The position numbers and the translations under genes are program-made. A stretch of DNA of 56,996 nucleotides from an uncultured Bacteroides sp. (GTDB taxonomy: Bacteria > Bacteroidota > Bacteroidia > Bacteroidales > Bacteroidaceae): contig CALUJK010000013.1 of assembly GCA_944320945.1 (NCBI GenBank), positions 1 to 56,996 on the forward strand, read 5' to 3'. The stretch's first letter is position 1. Every line of letters begins with the position of its first letter. The notes below the pieces were generated by a model, which was given only the letters and a program-made list of their open reading frames with translations, made no database searches and was not told the DNA's origin. This document shows positions 8,704 to 17,580 of the stretch, in pieces.

Positions 8704-9081
8704 AAAAATAAGGATTGTAAATTAGTAAATTGAATAGCAAAATAATAGCCGTCTGAAGCTATTCGGACAGCCGGAGAAATAGGAGCAGAGGATTAAATCT
8801 GTGCCGATGCTCCCCACATGTGGAAGTAATGAATCTTGTTTTTGTAGCGGATACGGTTTATTTGGAATAGATAAATCATACGGTTTCCTTTGTGCTCAAT
8901 TCATTTTTCGGGTGCGAAAGTATAAAATAAATCGGCAGTTTGTAATGTTGCAGGCTGTAGGTTTTGTGTTTGTTTAACATTCAGAATCTTTTGTAAGTGA
9001 TGCTGATTCGTGTTTTCGTGGAAAGAACGGAAGGCCAGGATGAAATTTTACTATCTTTGTGACCGCATAAATGATTTGTAT
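8704..9081. other. Divergent promoter region, no gene
   Basis: A 378-base gap between the efflux operon (leftward) and the GHL10 gene (rightward). On the minus strand a TACTTTCG, one mismatch from the -7 consensus, lies at about 8915-8922. The plus-strand -7 box is listed separately. An in-frame GTG at 9010 would extend the right-hand gene across its own promoter and is unlikely to be used. Confidence 0.5.
9052..9059 (+). promoter_or_regulatory. -7 box for GHL10-family gene
   Basis: TATCTTTG matches the Bacteroides -7 consensus and lies 22 bases before the ATG at 9082, giving a short leader. It decides the start in favour of 9082. No clear -33 element was found. Confidence 0.55.
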
Positions 9082-10596
9082 ATGAGGAATCGAGTGATTA
9101 TTTTATTAGCCATATTCTGCGGGATGCTGTCAGTGACAGCTTTTGCGCAAGACATAAAGGCGGGGCTTGCCCCTAAGCGTGAATTTCGCGGTGTATGGAT
9201 TCAGGCTGTGAACGGACAGTTTGCGGGAGTACCTACCGATACGGTGAAGCAGCGGCTTGTCAATCAGTTGGATGTGTTGCAACAGGCGGGCATTAATGCC
9301 GTTATTTTTCAGGTGCGCCCGGAGGGAGATGCGTTGTATGATTCGCATCTGGAACCGTGGAGCCGTTTCCTGACCGGTGAGCAAGGCCGTGCCCCACAGC
9401 CGTGGTGGGACCCTATGCAGTTTATGTTGGACGAATGCCATCGGCGCGGTATGGAGTTCCATGCGTGGATTAATCCCTATCGGGTGAAAACGTCGGCAGC
9501 CACTAAACTTGTGCCGGGACATGTCTATGAACAACATCCGGAGTGGTTTGTGTCGTATGGCAACGGGTTGTACTTTGACCCGGCATTGCCCGAAAGCCGA
9601 ACTTATATCTGTCGTATCGTGGAAGACATCGTAAAGCGGTATGACGTGGATGCTATCCACATGGATGATTACTTCTATCCTTATCCCATTCCCGGCAAGG
9701 AGTTTCCTGATGATGCCAGTTTCGCTCGTTACGGTGGTAACTTTCGTGATAAGGCAGAATGGCGGCGCCATAATGTGAATCTGTTGATAAAGAAATTGCA
9801 TGAGACCATACGCAGTGTGAAGCCTTGGGTGAGGTTCGGCATCAGTCCTTTCGGCATCTATCGCAATCAGAGCAGTGACCCGCTGGGCAGTGATACGAAC
9901 GGGTTGGAAAACTATGATGATCTTTATGCCGATGTCCTGTTGTGGGCACGCGAAGGATGGGTGGATTATCTGATACCCCAGATATACTGGCACATCGGTC
10001 ATCCTGCGGCTGATTACGCCAAACTGGTGGACTGGTGGGCAAAACACAGTGAGAACCGTCCGCTCTTTATCGGTCAATCGGTGATGAACACCGTGGAACA
10101 TACCGACCCGCAGAATCCGCGTGTACATCAGTTGCCACGAAAAATGGAACTGCAACGCGCCTATCAGACTATCGGAGGCAGTTGCCAATGGTATGCCGGT
10201 GTATTGGTGGAGAATGTCGGGAATTACGGCGAATTGTTGCGGCGTGTCTATCATAAGTATCCGGCATTGCCGCCTGCATTCGACTTTATGGATGATGAGG
10301 CTCCGAAAAAGGTACGTAAACTGAAAACGGTTTGGACGGAAGACGGTTATTTTCTTTTCTGGACAGCACCCAAATATAAAGATGAGATGAATCGTGCCGT
10401 GCGCTATGTGGTTTACCGTTTCGACCGCAAGGAAAAAGTCGATATTGAAGATCCTTCGTACATTGTAGCTATTACAGACAATACTTTCTATAAATTACCT
10501 TATGAGGATGGTAAGACACGCTATCGCTATGTAGTGACGGCATTGGATCGTCTGCATAACGAATCGAAGTCTGTAAAGGAAAAGGTGAAACTGTAA
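9082..10596 (+). CDS. Glycosyl hydrolase-like family 10 (GHL10/DUF187) secreted protein
   Basis: A 504-residue protein if started at the ATG at 9082, which opens a clean signal peptide (MRNRVIILLAIFCGMLSVTAFAQ). The body matches the GHL10 family (YngK-like): REFRGVWIQ at the start of a TIM barrel, NAVIFQVRPEGDA, EFHAWINPYR, DAIHMDDYFYPYP and FGISPFGIYRN. A C-terminal beta-rich domain of about 100 residues resembles fibronectin type III. These proteins are thought to act on cell-wall or other glycans in the periplasm; the substrate is not known. It is transcribed alone and converges on the chromate transporter operon with 14 bases between stops. Confidence 0.85.
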   Translation: MRNRVIILLAIFCGMLSVTAFAQDIKAGLAPKREFRGVWIQAVNGQFAGVPTDTVKQRLVNQLDVLQQAGINAVIFQVRPEGDALYDSHLEPWSRFLTGEQGRAPQPWWDPMQFMLDECHRRGMEFHAWINPYRVKTSAATKLVPGHVYEQHPEWFVSYGNGLYFDPALPESRTYICRIVEDIVKRYDVDAIHMDDYFYPYPIPGKEFPDDASFARYGGNFRDKAEWRRHNVNLLIKKLHETIRSVKPWVRFGISPFGIYRNQSSDPLGSDTNGLENYDDLYADVLLWAREGWVDYLIPQIYWHIGHPAADYAKLVDWWAKHSENRPLFIGQSVMNTVEHTDPQNPRVHQLPRKMELQRAYQTIGGSCQWYAGVLVENVGNYGELLRRVYHKYPALPPAFDFMDDEAPKKVRKLKTVWTEDGYFLFWTAPKYKDEMNRAVRYVVYRFDRKEKVDIEDPSYIVAITDNTFYKLPYEDGKTRYRYVVTALDRLHNESKSVKEKVKL

Positions 10597-10610
10597 GTTT
10601 GAATGACAGC

Positions 10611-11183
10611 TTAATACAATAAAGCCCCTGCTGCTCCACATAGCACAATGAGCAGTATGGGGCTTATTTTATAGCGGCGGGAGGCGATAAATGTTCCTGC
10701 AAAAAGGAAACAGCTGATGATGAACGAATAGAGGTCTTGCTGTGGCGATCCAAAGTTTTCCGTGTTCATCAGTACCAGTGCGGCAGATGCCAAGAGACCG
10801 ACTACGGCAGGGCGTAATCCGCTGAAAACGGCTTCCACGGCGGGATGTTTCTGATACTTTATGAAAAACTTACTGATGGTCAGCATTAAGATAAAAGAGG
10901 GCAGCACAACGGCAAATGTGGCAATGCACGACCCTACAATGCCCCATGCCATGCCATAACCGGCCTCGACCACAGTACTATAGCCCACATAGGTTGCAGA
11001 GTTGATACCGATGGGACCCGGCGTCATCTGGCTGATGGCGACAATATCAGTAAATTCTTGTGCGGTGAGCCATCCGTAGCGGGTCACCACTTCGCCTTGT
11101 ATCATGGACAGCATGGCATATCCGCCACCAAAGCCAAACAAGCCGATTTTGAAAAAAGTATAGAACAGTTGTAGGAATATCAT
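10611..11183 (-). CDS. Chromate transporter family (CHR) half-size subunit
   Basis: A 190-residue membrane protein with about six hydrophobic segments and CHR family motifs: FGFGGGYAMLSMIQGEVV near the N-terminus and ISQMTPGPIGINSATYVGY. Short CHR proteins occur as tandem pairs and work together; this is the second of the pair. Known CHR proteins export chromate or act on sulfate-like oxyanions; the real substrate here is unproven. The upstream paralogue ends 20 bases before this start. Confidence 0.88.
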   Translation of the reverse strand: MIFLQLFYTFFKIGLFGFGGGYAMLSMIQGEVVTRYGWLTAQEFTDIVAISQMTPGPIGINSATYVGYSTVVEAGYGMAWGIVGSCIATFAVVLPSFILMLTISKFFIKYQKHPAVEAVFSGLRPAVVGLLASAALVLMNTENFGSPQQDLYSFIISCFLFAGTFIASRRYKISPILLIVLCGAAGALLY

Positions 11184-11203
11184 CTTCTTTTCTGATTACA
11201 TGT

Positions 11204-11755
11204 TCAATGTCTCGTTTTAAATCGTCCCCAAACATATCCTCCGACGCCTGCCGCAATGATAATCCAGATGGGAGAGAATCCCAACAGCCAGATGAGTCCA
11301 GCAGAAACAATGGGTATCCATATGTTGTAGCGATTGATGCGTGCCGACTTGGCCATGCTGAACGTAGGGGCGGCAATAAGTGCCACCACCGCCGGACGGA
11401 TGCCTTTAAAGATGCGTTCTACCCATTCGTTTTCTTTAAAATTGTGGAAGAACATGGCAATGGCCAAAATGATGAGCAGTGAGGGAAGAATGGTACCCAA
11501 TGCTGTGACCATGCTTCCGCGAATGCCGCGCAACCGATATCCGATAAAAATAGATATGTTGACTGCCAGTATACCGGGACTGGACTGGGCAATGGCCAGC
11601 AGGTCGATAAAGTCTTCCTTGGCTACCCACTGACGTTTGGTGACAATCTCGTTTTCGATGAGCGGTACCATGGCATAGCCGCCACCGATGGTGAAAGTTC
11701 CTATCTTGAAGAAGATGGAAAAGGCTTCGAAGTATATGTTTTTTTGCGTAGTCAT
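11204..11755 (-). CDS. Chromate transporter family (CHR) half-size subunit
   Basis: A 183-residue paralogue of the next gene, with the same CHR signatures: FTIGGGYAMVPLIENEIV and IAQSSPGILAVNISIFIGYR. Its ATG overlaps the stop of the upstream hybrid regulator gene by four bases (ATGA), so translation is probably coupled and all three genes are one transcript. Likely forms a heterodimer with the downstream subunit. Confidence 0.88.
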   Translation of the reverse strand: MTTQKNIYFEAFSIFFKIGTFTIGGGYAMVPLIENEIVTKRQWVAKEDFIDLLAIAQSSPGILAVNISIFIGYRLRGIRGSMVTALGTILPSLLIILAIAMFFHNFKENEWVERIFKGIRPAVVALIAAPTFSMAKSARINRYNIWIPIVSAGLIWLLGFSPIWIIIAAGVGGYVWGRFKTRH

Positions 11756-13464
11756 GCTTCGCTTTGTTTGCCGTATTGGGTGGGACTGACTTTGAAATGT
11801 TTTTTAAAGACTTCACGGAAGTATTTGGCATCGTTGAATCCGGTCATTTCGGCAATCTCCGTGACGGTATATTTCTGTTCTTTCAGTAATTGGCCCGCAC
11901 GCTTCAGGCGGATAAGGCGGATGTAGTCGGCAGGTGCCTGCTCGGTGAGCGCTTTTATCTTGTTGTAGAAGCTGGTACGGCTCATGTTCATTAAGGCACA
12001 CAATGAATCTACATTGAACGCCTGATTATTGATATTGTCTTCTACATGCTTTCGGACGGAAGCCATGAATTGCCAATCGATGTCAGACGAGCAGTTGATG
12101 CAGTTTCCGTCATTCTCTTCAGCTCGCCAACTGGGGTCGGCGTATTTGCGGCGCAATAGCATGCGGTTGGCTAGTAGACTTTCGATGTCGGCACGTAGAA
12201 GTCCGATATTGAACGGTTTGGAGATATATTTGTCAGCTTTGGTTTGTAGCCCTTCGATGATGTCTTTGTCCGTATTGAGTGAACTTAGCAGAATGATGGG
12301 AATGTGAGACGTCTCGATGTTGTCTTTGACCGCTTGACATAGTTCATCGCCTTGCATCTCCGGCATCACCATGTCCGAGATGATTAAATCGGGCATGTAC
12401 TCTTTCGCCATCAGCAGACCTTGCTTCCCGTTGGTGCACGATTGTATTTTGTATTTGTTGGATAACGTATTGCACAGGTAGTTACGCAGGTCATCATTAT
12501 TTTCCACAATGAGTAGCTTGAACGGTTTGTCTGTACCCGGTGCAATATCGGTTGTAGAGGATGATGGGGACATGTCGGTGCTCACAGATGAACACGGTGA
12601 TGAGGCCGTGTAATTTTTTTTGTGTGTGGAGGCATGATATATGGCTTTGCGATAATGTTTTTGCTCCAATGGAAATGATATTTTAGCACAGATTCCTTTC
12701 CCGTTTTCGTGCTGAAAACTAAGTTTTCCTTTGTGAAGGCGGACAAGTCTTTTCACTAACAGCAGTCCGATGCCGACTTCTTTGATTTCAATGCTCCAAT
12801 TATTGTTCTGTACAGTGGCAAGTATATGTATGTTTCCTCCTTCCGGAGTGTGTTTCAAAGCATTGGATAGTAAGTTCTTGAGGATAGTATCCATTCTGTC
12901 TTTATCCATCCATACATTTTGGTAGGTAAAGTTCTTGTCGTAGTTCAGTGTGATATGCTTTTGTTCTGTGTAGGGTTGGAATGCTTGTACCATGTCATTC
13001 ATGTAAGCATTCAGTTCATATTCTGTAACGGACAGATTGCCGGAATAGCAATCAGTTTTCTCGAAATTGATTAATGTCGTGGTGAGTTGCAGCAATATGT
13101 CCACGTTCTTAAGAGCGAGATTCAGGTTGTTGCGTTCCACGTCACTGATCGTATCTCGTTCGGTAATTTCATCCAATGGCGCTTTGATGAGAGTCAGCGG
13201 AGTACGCATGTCGTGTGCTGTGTTGGCAAAGAAGCGTATCTTTTCTTTGTATATTTCTCGTTGTTTGCGTAAGAACAGAATATATAGGATGGCGCTGACA
13301 AGTATAATAGCTAATATGATGTAGGGCAGGAAGTTGTTAATTGTAGGCCACAGGCTGTCTTTTGCATCTTCGGCAATGGCATTAACGGACGTATACTGAC
13401 AGGCTACTGCTTTGTCAATAGCGGCAAGCAGACTGACTATGATGATAAGTAGCAGTTTTTTCAT
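11752..13464 (-). CDS. Sensor-less hybrid two-component regulator (HTCS-like) with broken ATPase domain
   Basis: A 570-residue protein. In order: signal or first membrane segment (1-21), about 25 periplasmic residues, membrane segment (45-65), HisKA domain with phospho-acceptor His84 (FANTAHDMRTPLT), N-box (LLSNALKHTPEGG, Asn201), G2-like motif (VGIGLLLVKRLV, 230-241), receiver domain with Asp364 (IISDMVMPEMQG) and Lys416, and a C-terminal AraC-type HTH (about 470-570). It lacks the large periplasmic beta-propeller sensor of normal HTCS proteins. The G1 box, ATP lid and F box are missing: the strand WSIEIKE joins straight to VGIGLLLVK. The receiver acidic pair reads EN rather than ED. It probably still binds DNA but is unlikely to autophosphorylate. 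It overlaps the chromate transporter gene by four bases. Confidence 0.85.
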   Translation of the reverse strand: MKKLLLIIIVSLLAAIDKAVACQYTSVNAIAEDAKDSLWPTINNFLPYIILAIILVSAILYILFLRKQREIYKEKIRFFANTAHDMRTPLTLIKAPLDEITERDTISDVERNNLNLALKNVDILLQLTTTLINFEKTDCYSGNLSVTEYELNAYMNDMVQAFQPYTEQKHITLNYDKNFTYQNVWMDKDRMDTILKNLLSNALKHTPEGGNIHILATVQNNNWSIEIKEVGIGLLLVKRLVRLHKGKLSFQHENGKGICAKISFPLEQKHYRKAIYHASTHKKNYTASSPCSSVSTDMSPSSSTTDIAPGTDKPFKLLIVENNDDLRNYLCNTLSNKYKIQSCTNGKQGLLMAKEYMPDLIISDMVMPEMQGDELCQAVKDNIETSHIPIILLSSLNTDKDIIEGLQTKADKYISKPFNIGLLRADIESLLANRMLLRRKYADPSWRAEENDGNCINCSSDIDWQFMASVRKHVEDNINNQAFNVDSLCALMNMSRTSFYNKIKALTEQAPADYIRLIRLKRAGQLLKEQKYTVTEIAEMTGFNDAKYFREVFKKHFKVSPTQYGKQSEA

Positions 13465-13591
13465 ATAGTAGAATTATTTCTATTTTATATGACGAGAGAT
13501 AATAATTCTCTGCTTGGTAGGTACACTTTTACAGCCTAATGTTGTATCTTTCAGGAGTTGTTCTTTCATGGCCTCGATGTTTAGTGTTTGA

Positions 13592-13621
13592 CAAAGATAA
13601 CGATTAAATTGGAGACTGCAA
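13592..13621 (-). promoter_or_regulatory. Promoter of regulator-chromate transporter operon
   Basis: On the minus strand a -33 TTG (13619-13621) and a -7 TATCTTTG (13592-13599) are separated by 19 bases, a good Bacteroides promoter. The leader to the ATG at 13464 is about 120 bases. No other gene was seen in 13465-13796, which otherwise holds only the purL terminator. Confidence 0.6.
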
Positions 13622-13731
13622 GTGAGTTATTTATAAATCATTTCTTGTATTATGGTAGAAATGAACTGTGGTGTATATTTGTGTCAATAGTGTAGTATAG
13701 TCGGAAATATACGGGTTTGGTTGAAATGGTT

Positions 13732-13780
13732 GATAAAAAATAACGGCAGCCGTTTTTAAAGGGCGACTGCCGTTATCGTA
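13732..13780 (-). terminator. Rho-independent terminator of purL
   Basis: A perfect 10-base stem (ataacggcag / ctgccgttat) with a 17-base loop lies just past the purL stop. On the minus strand it is followed by a T-run (gttattttttatc). Confidence 0.8.
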
Positions 13781-13796
13781 AATTATGAAAATGTTT

Positions 13797-16700
13797 TTAT
13801 TTCAATTTCTCTTCCACCCACTTGCGTGCATTGACAAATGCTTCAATCCACGGCGTAACTTGATCTGTGTGGATACGGTTAGCAGGATAGTAAGCGTTTT
13901 GCCACGGGAAGATAGCACGTTCCAAGTGTGGCATAATAGCTAAGTGACGACCATCAGCGCTGGCAATGGCTGCGGCGGAATAGTCAGAACCGTTGGGATT
14001 GCCCGGATATTCGTCGTATGTATATTTAGCTACAATGTTATAGTGGTCTTCATCGTAGGGCAAAGAGAACTTACCTTCACCGTGGGCAACCCAGATGCCT
14101 AATTTGCTGCCGCTGAGTGACCCGAACATAACACTGCGGTTTGTTGGAATGGTAACTCCTAAGAAACGGCTCTCAAATTTATGAGAATCATTATGCAACA
14201 TACGGCCTTGTTTCTCGTCGTGCGGGGTGATGAGATTCAGTTCCATCATCAACTGGCATCCGTTGCATACGCCCAATGACAGAGTGTCTTCGCGGGCATA
14301 GAAACGGTCGAGAGCTTCTTTGGCTTTCGGATTGAAGAGGAATGCACCTGCCCATCCTTTAGCAGATCCTAATACGTCAGAGTTGGAGAAGCCACCACAG
14401 AAGACAATCATATTGACATCTTCCAGCGTCTCGCGTCCGCTGACAAGGTCTGTCATGGTAACGTCTTTGACATCGAAGCCGGCCAAATAGAGTGAATAGG
14501 CCATTTCGCGTTCGCCGTTTGTTCCTTTCTCACGGATGATGGCAGCACGAATACCGGACGGGGTACGGCGGTCGGGGCTGATGCCATACTGAGACAACTT
14601 ACCGGTGAAGTCCGGCATGAAAGCCAAATCCATGGGTTGCATCTTGTAGTTTTCGAAACGCTTCTTGGCACAACCATTCATGGATTGCTTGCGGTCCAAC
14701 AGATAAGAAGTGGAGTACCATACATCGCGCATATAGTCAATGCCGAACTGGTAGGTAGCACCCTCTTTTTCGACAAGAATGTGGCGTTCGTCTGTCGGCT
14801 TACCCAGTTTGACATAACCGACACCTGCTTCTTCTAGAATATCTTTTACTTCGCTCTTGTGCTTGTCGCTTACCTGAATGACGATACCCGGATTTTCTGC
14901 AAATAGTATCTTAACGATGTCATTTTCCTTAATCTTGTCGAGATTTATTTCAAGACCACCTTCCATGTTGGAGAAGCACATTTCAAGCAGAGTGGTAATG
15001 AGACCTCCGGCGGAAATATCGTGTCCGGCCAGGATCAAGCCTTTGTTGACTAACTCTTGAACGGCTAAGAATGCATCACGGAAATATTCCGGATTCTGTA
15101 CGGTAGGTACTTCGTCACCAATTTTACCCAATGACTGGGCAAAGGCGGAGCCTCCCAATTTTAAGGAGTCGAAGCTGAAGTCAATATGGTAAAGAGTGGC
15201 TTTAGTATCATTCACTAATACTGGAGATACGACTTTCTTTACGTCAGAAACTTCGCCACCGGCAGATACAATGACAGTACCTGGTGCGATGACTTTACTT
15301 CCATCCGGATATTTCTGCGTCATGGAAAGTGAATCTTTACCCGTCGGAACATTGATTTGCAAAGCACAGCAGAAATCGCTTAATGCCTTGACTGCTTTGT
15401 AGAGACGGGCATCTTCTCCTTCTTGTGAACGGCAGGGCCACATCCAGTTGGCAGAAAGGGATACGCTATCCAGTCCATCGGTCAACGGTGCCCAGACAAG
15501 ATTGGTCAATGCTTCGCTGACAGAGAGCACAGAGCCAGCTTCAGGATTGGCAAGTGCAGCTTGCGGAGCATGTCCTAAAGAAGTGGCAATGCCTTTTGTT
15601 CCGCGATAGTCCAAAGCTACTACACCGCAATCGCTTAATGGTAATTGCAGTTCGCCAACGCATTGTTGGCGGGCAATTTTGCCGGTTACGGAGCGGTCTA
15701 CCTTGTTGGTCAGCCAGTCTTTGCAGGCAACGGCTTCCAATTGGAGTACGTTTGTCAGATATTCATGTAGTTTGGACAGTTCATATTGGGGCATTTCGTA
15801 GTGATGTTCTACAGTCTTATCCACCATGTAAGTCTTGGGAGAAGAACCGAACATCTGGTCAACGGCTAAATCAAAAGGACGGATGCCGTCAGCCTGTTGG
15901 AAAGCAAAGCGGTGGTCGCCCGTCGTTTCGCCTACCACATACATGGGAGCACGCTCGCGTTCGGCAATCTTGCGTACATGTTCGATAGCTTCTTCCTTGA
16001 TAAGCAGTCCCATGCGTTCTTGGCTTTCGTTGGCTATAATTTCTTTGGCAGAGAGTGTCTTGTCACCAATAGGCAATTTGCTCATATCGATTAATCCGCC
16101 ACATTCTTCTACCAATTCGGATAAACAGTTGACATGGCCAGCGGAACCGTGGTCGTGGATAGATACAACCGGGTTGGTCTCCTCTTCACAAAGGGCACGG
16201 ACTACGTTATAAGCACGTTTTTGCATTTCGGCATTGGCACGTTGCACGGCATTCAGCTCGATGCCACTGCTGTATCGTCCTGTGTCTACAGAGGACACGG
16301 AGCCTCCACCCAGACCGATACGGTAGTTATCACCACCAATAACTACAATCTTGTTGCCGGCTTCAGGGTGTCCTTTCAGACAGTCACGTTCAGTACCATA
16401 ACCAACGCCACCGGCTAACATGATTACCTTATCATATCCATAGACAGGGGCAGAGGCATTTTCCTGATGTTCGAATGTCAAGACGGAACCGCAAATCAGG
16501 GGTTGACCGAATTTGTTTCCAAAGTCGCTGGCACCGTTGGATGCTTTAATCAGAATCTGTTCGGGTGTCTGATATAACCATTTGCGTACGGGTAGAATTT
16601 CTTCCCATGAACGTTCTTCATCTGTTCGGGGATAGGAAGTCATGTAGACGGCGGTTCCGGCTATCGGCCACGAGCCTTTACCACCTCCCATACGGTCGCG

Positions 16701-17507
16701 TATTTCGCCACCAGTACCTGTCGATGCACCATTGAATGGCTCGACTGTGGTAGGGAAATTATGCGTTTCGGCTTTCAGTGAGATAACGCTCTTGATATCT
16801 TTGATTTGAAAGTAATCGGGTTTGGAGTGGTCTGCCGGAGCAAATTGTTCGATGACCGGACCTTCTGCAAAGGCTACATTGTCTTTGTAGGCAGAGATGA
16901 TTTTATTTGGGTTTTCCTGCGTGGTTTTCTTTATCATCTGGAAGAGAGAGGACTCTTGTTCTACTCCATCGATGATGAAAGTTCCACCGAATATTTTGTG
17001 ACGACAATGCTCTGAGTTGATTTGTGCAAAGCCGAATACTTCGCTGTCCGTCAACGGGCGGCCAAGGTCTTTTTCTACTTTCTTGAGGTAGTCCATTTCC
17101 TCTTTGCTGAGGGCAAGGCCTTCCTGTTCGTTATAAGCTTCCAAGTCTTCGATGTGAACGATAGGCTCGGGCTTACGGTTAGTTGTGAAAATATCTTGGT
17201 CAAGACCTTTGTACATGCGTTGTAGCATGGGGTCGTAGTCTGCATTTTCGTCTTTGACGGGGAAATATTCTTCGATGCGGAGGATGCCTGTGAGGCCCAT
17301 GTTTTGGGTGATTTCTACGGCATTGGTACTCCACGGGGTAATCATTTCGCGGCGCGGTCCAACGAAACAGCCTTTCAGGTTATTTTCACTTTCAGGGGTA
17401 GCTTCTCCAAATAACCAGCAGAGTTTGTTACTTTCTGCCTGTGCAAGTGCGTGGTCGCATTCCACGGCTATCACACTTTGAGATGGGGTTCTGTAGAAAG
17501 AAATCAT
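13797..17507 (-). CDS. purL: Phosphoribosylformylglycinamidine synthase
   Basis: A full-length 1236-residue large-type PurL (FGAM synthase), converting FGAR, glutamine and ATP to FGAM in purine biosynthesis. The N-terminal linker includes FAQINSEHCRHKIF. The two AIRS-like halves show SLKAETHNFPTTVEPFNGA, GGGKGSW and HDISAGGLITTLLEM. The C-terminal class I glutamine amidotransferase has the nucleophile Cys in LGVCNGCQLM and a later catalytic His/Glu (MPHLERAIFPWQNAY). Length and motifs match the single-chain enzyme of proteobacteria and Bacteroidota. It has its own promoter and a strong terminator. Confidence 0.97.
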   Translation of the reverse strand: MISFYRTPSQSVIAVECDHALAQAESNKLCWLFGEATPESENNLKGCFVGPRREMITPWSTNAVEITQNMGLTGILRIEEYFPVKDENADYDPMLQRMYKGLDQDIFTTNRKPEPIVHIEDLEAYNEQEGLALSKEEMDYLKKVEKDLGRPLTDSEVFGFAQINSEHCRHKIFGGTFIIDGVEQESSLFQMIKKTTQENPNKIISAYKDNVAFAEGPVIEQFAPADHSKPDYFQIKDIKSVISLKAETHNFPTTVEPFNGASTGTGGEIRDRMGGGKGSWPIAGTAVYMTSYPRTDEERSWEEILPVRKWLYQTPEQILIKASNGASDFGNKFGQPLICGSVLTFEHQENASAPVYGYDKVIMLAGGVGYGTERDCLKGHPEAGNKIVVIGGDNYRIGLGGGSVSSVDTGRYSSGIELNAVQRANAEMQKRAYNVVRALCEEETNPVVSIHDHGSAGHVNCLSELVEECGGLIDMSKLPIGDKTLSAKEIIANESQERMGLLIKEEAIEHVRKIAERERAPMYVVGETTGDHRFAFQQADGIRPFDLAVDQMFGSSPKTYMVDKTVEHHYEMPQYELSKLHEYLTNVLQLEAVACKDWLTNKVDRSVTGKIARQQCVGELQLPLSDCGVVALDYRGTKGIATSLGHAPQAALANPEAGSVLSVSEALTNLVWAPLTDGLDSVSLSANWMWPCRSQEGEDARLYKAVKALSDFCCALQINVPTGKDSLSMTQKYPDGSKVIAPGTVIVSAGGEVSDVKKVVSPVLVNDTKATLYHIDFSFDSLKLGGSAFAQSLGKIGDEVPTVQNPEYFRDAFLAVQELVNKGLILAGHDISAGGLITTLLEMCFSNMEGGLEINLDKIKENDIVKILFAENPGIVIQVSDKHKSEVKDILEEAGVGYVKLGKPTDERHILVEKEGATYQFGIDYMRDVWYSTSYLLDRKQSMNGCAKKRFENYKMQPMDLAFMPDFTGKLSQYGISPDRRTPSGIRAAIIREKGTNGEREMAYSLYLAGFDVKDVTMTDLVSGRETLEDVNMIVFCGGFSNSDVLGSAKGWAGAFLFNPKAKEALDRFYAREDTLSLGVCNGCQLMMELNLITPHDEKQGRMLHNDSHKFESRFLGVTIPTNRSVMFGSLSGSKLGIWVAHGEGKFSLPYDEDHYNIVAKYTYDEYPGNPNGSDYSAAAIASADGRHLAIMPHLERAIFPWQNAYYPANRIHTDQVTPWIEAFVNARKWVEEKLK

Positions 17508-17548
17508 ATTTTATAGCGCTAATGTGATTAATAGCTGAACTTTATGGT

Positions 17549-17558
17549 TGCAAATATA
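17549..17558 (-). promoter_or_regulatory. purL: -7 box of purL promoter
   Basis: The minus strand reads TATATTTGCA, a full match to the Bacteroides -7 element, 41 bases upstream of the purL ATG in the gap after the M24 peptidase gene. It suggests purL is transcribed separately. Confidence 0.6.
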
Positions 17559-17580
17559 GTGATTTATGTATTCTTATTGA

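Noticed and set aside
9130-10254. A 374-codon minus-strand open frame opposite the GHL10 gene
   Set aside because: The plus-strand protein has a signal peptide and strong family motifs; the antisense frame has neither start context nor recognisable sequence.
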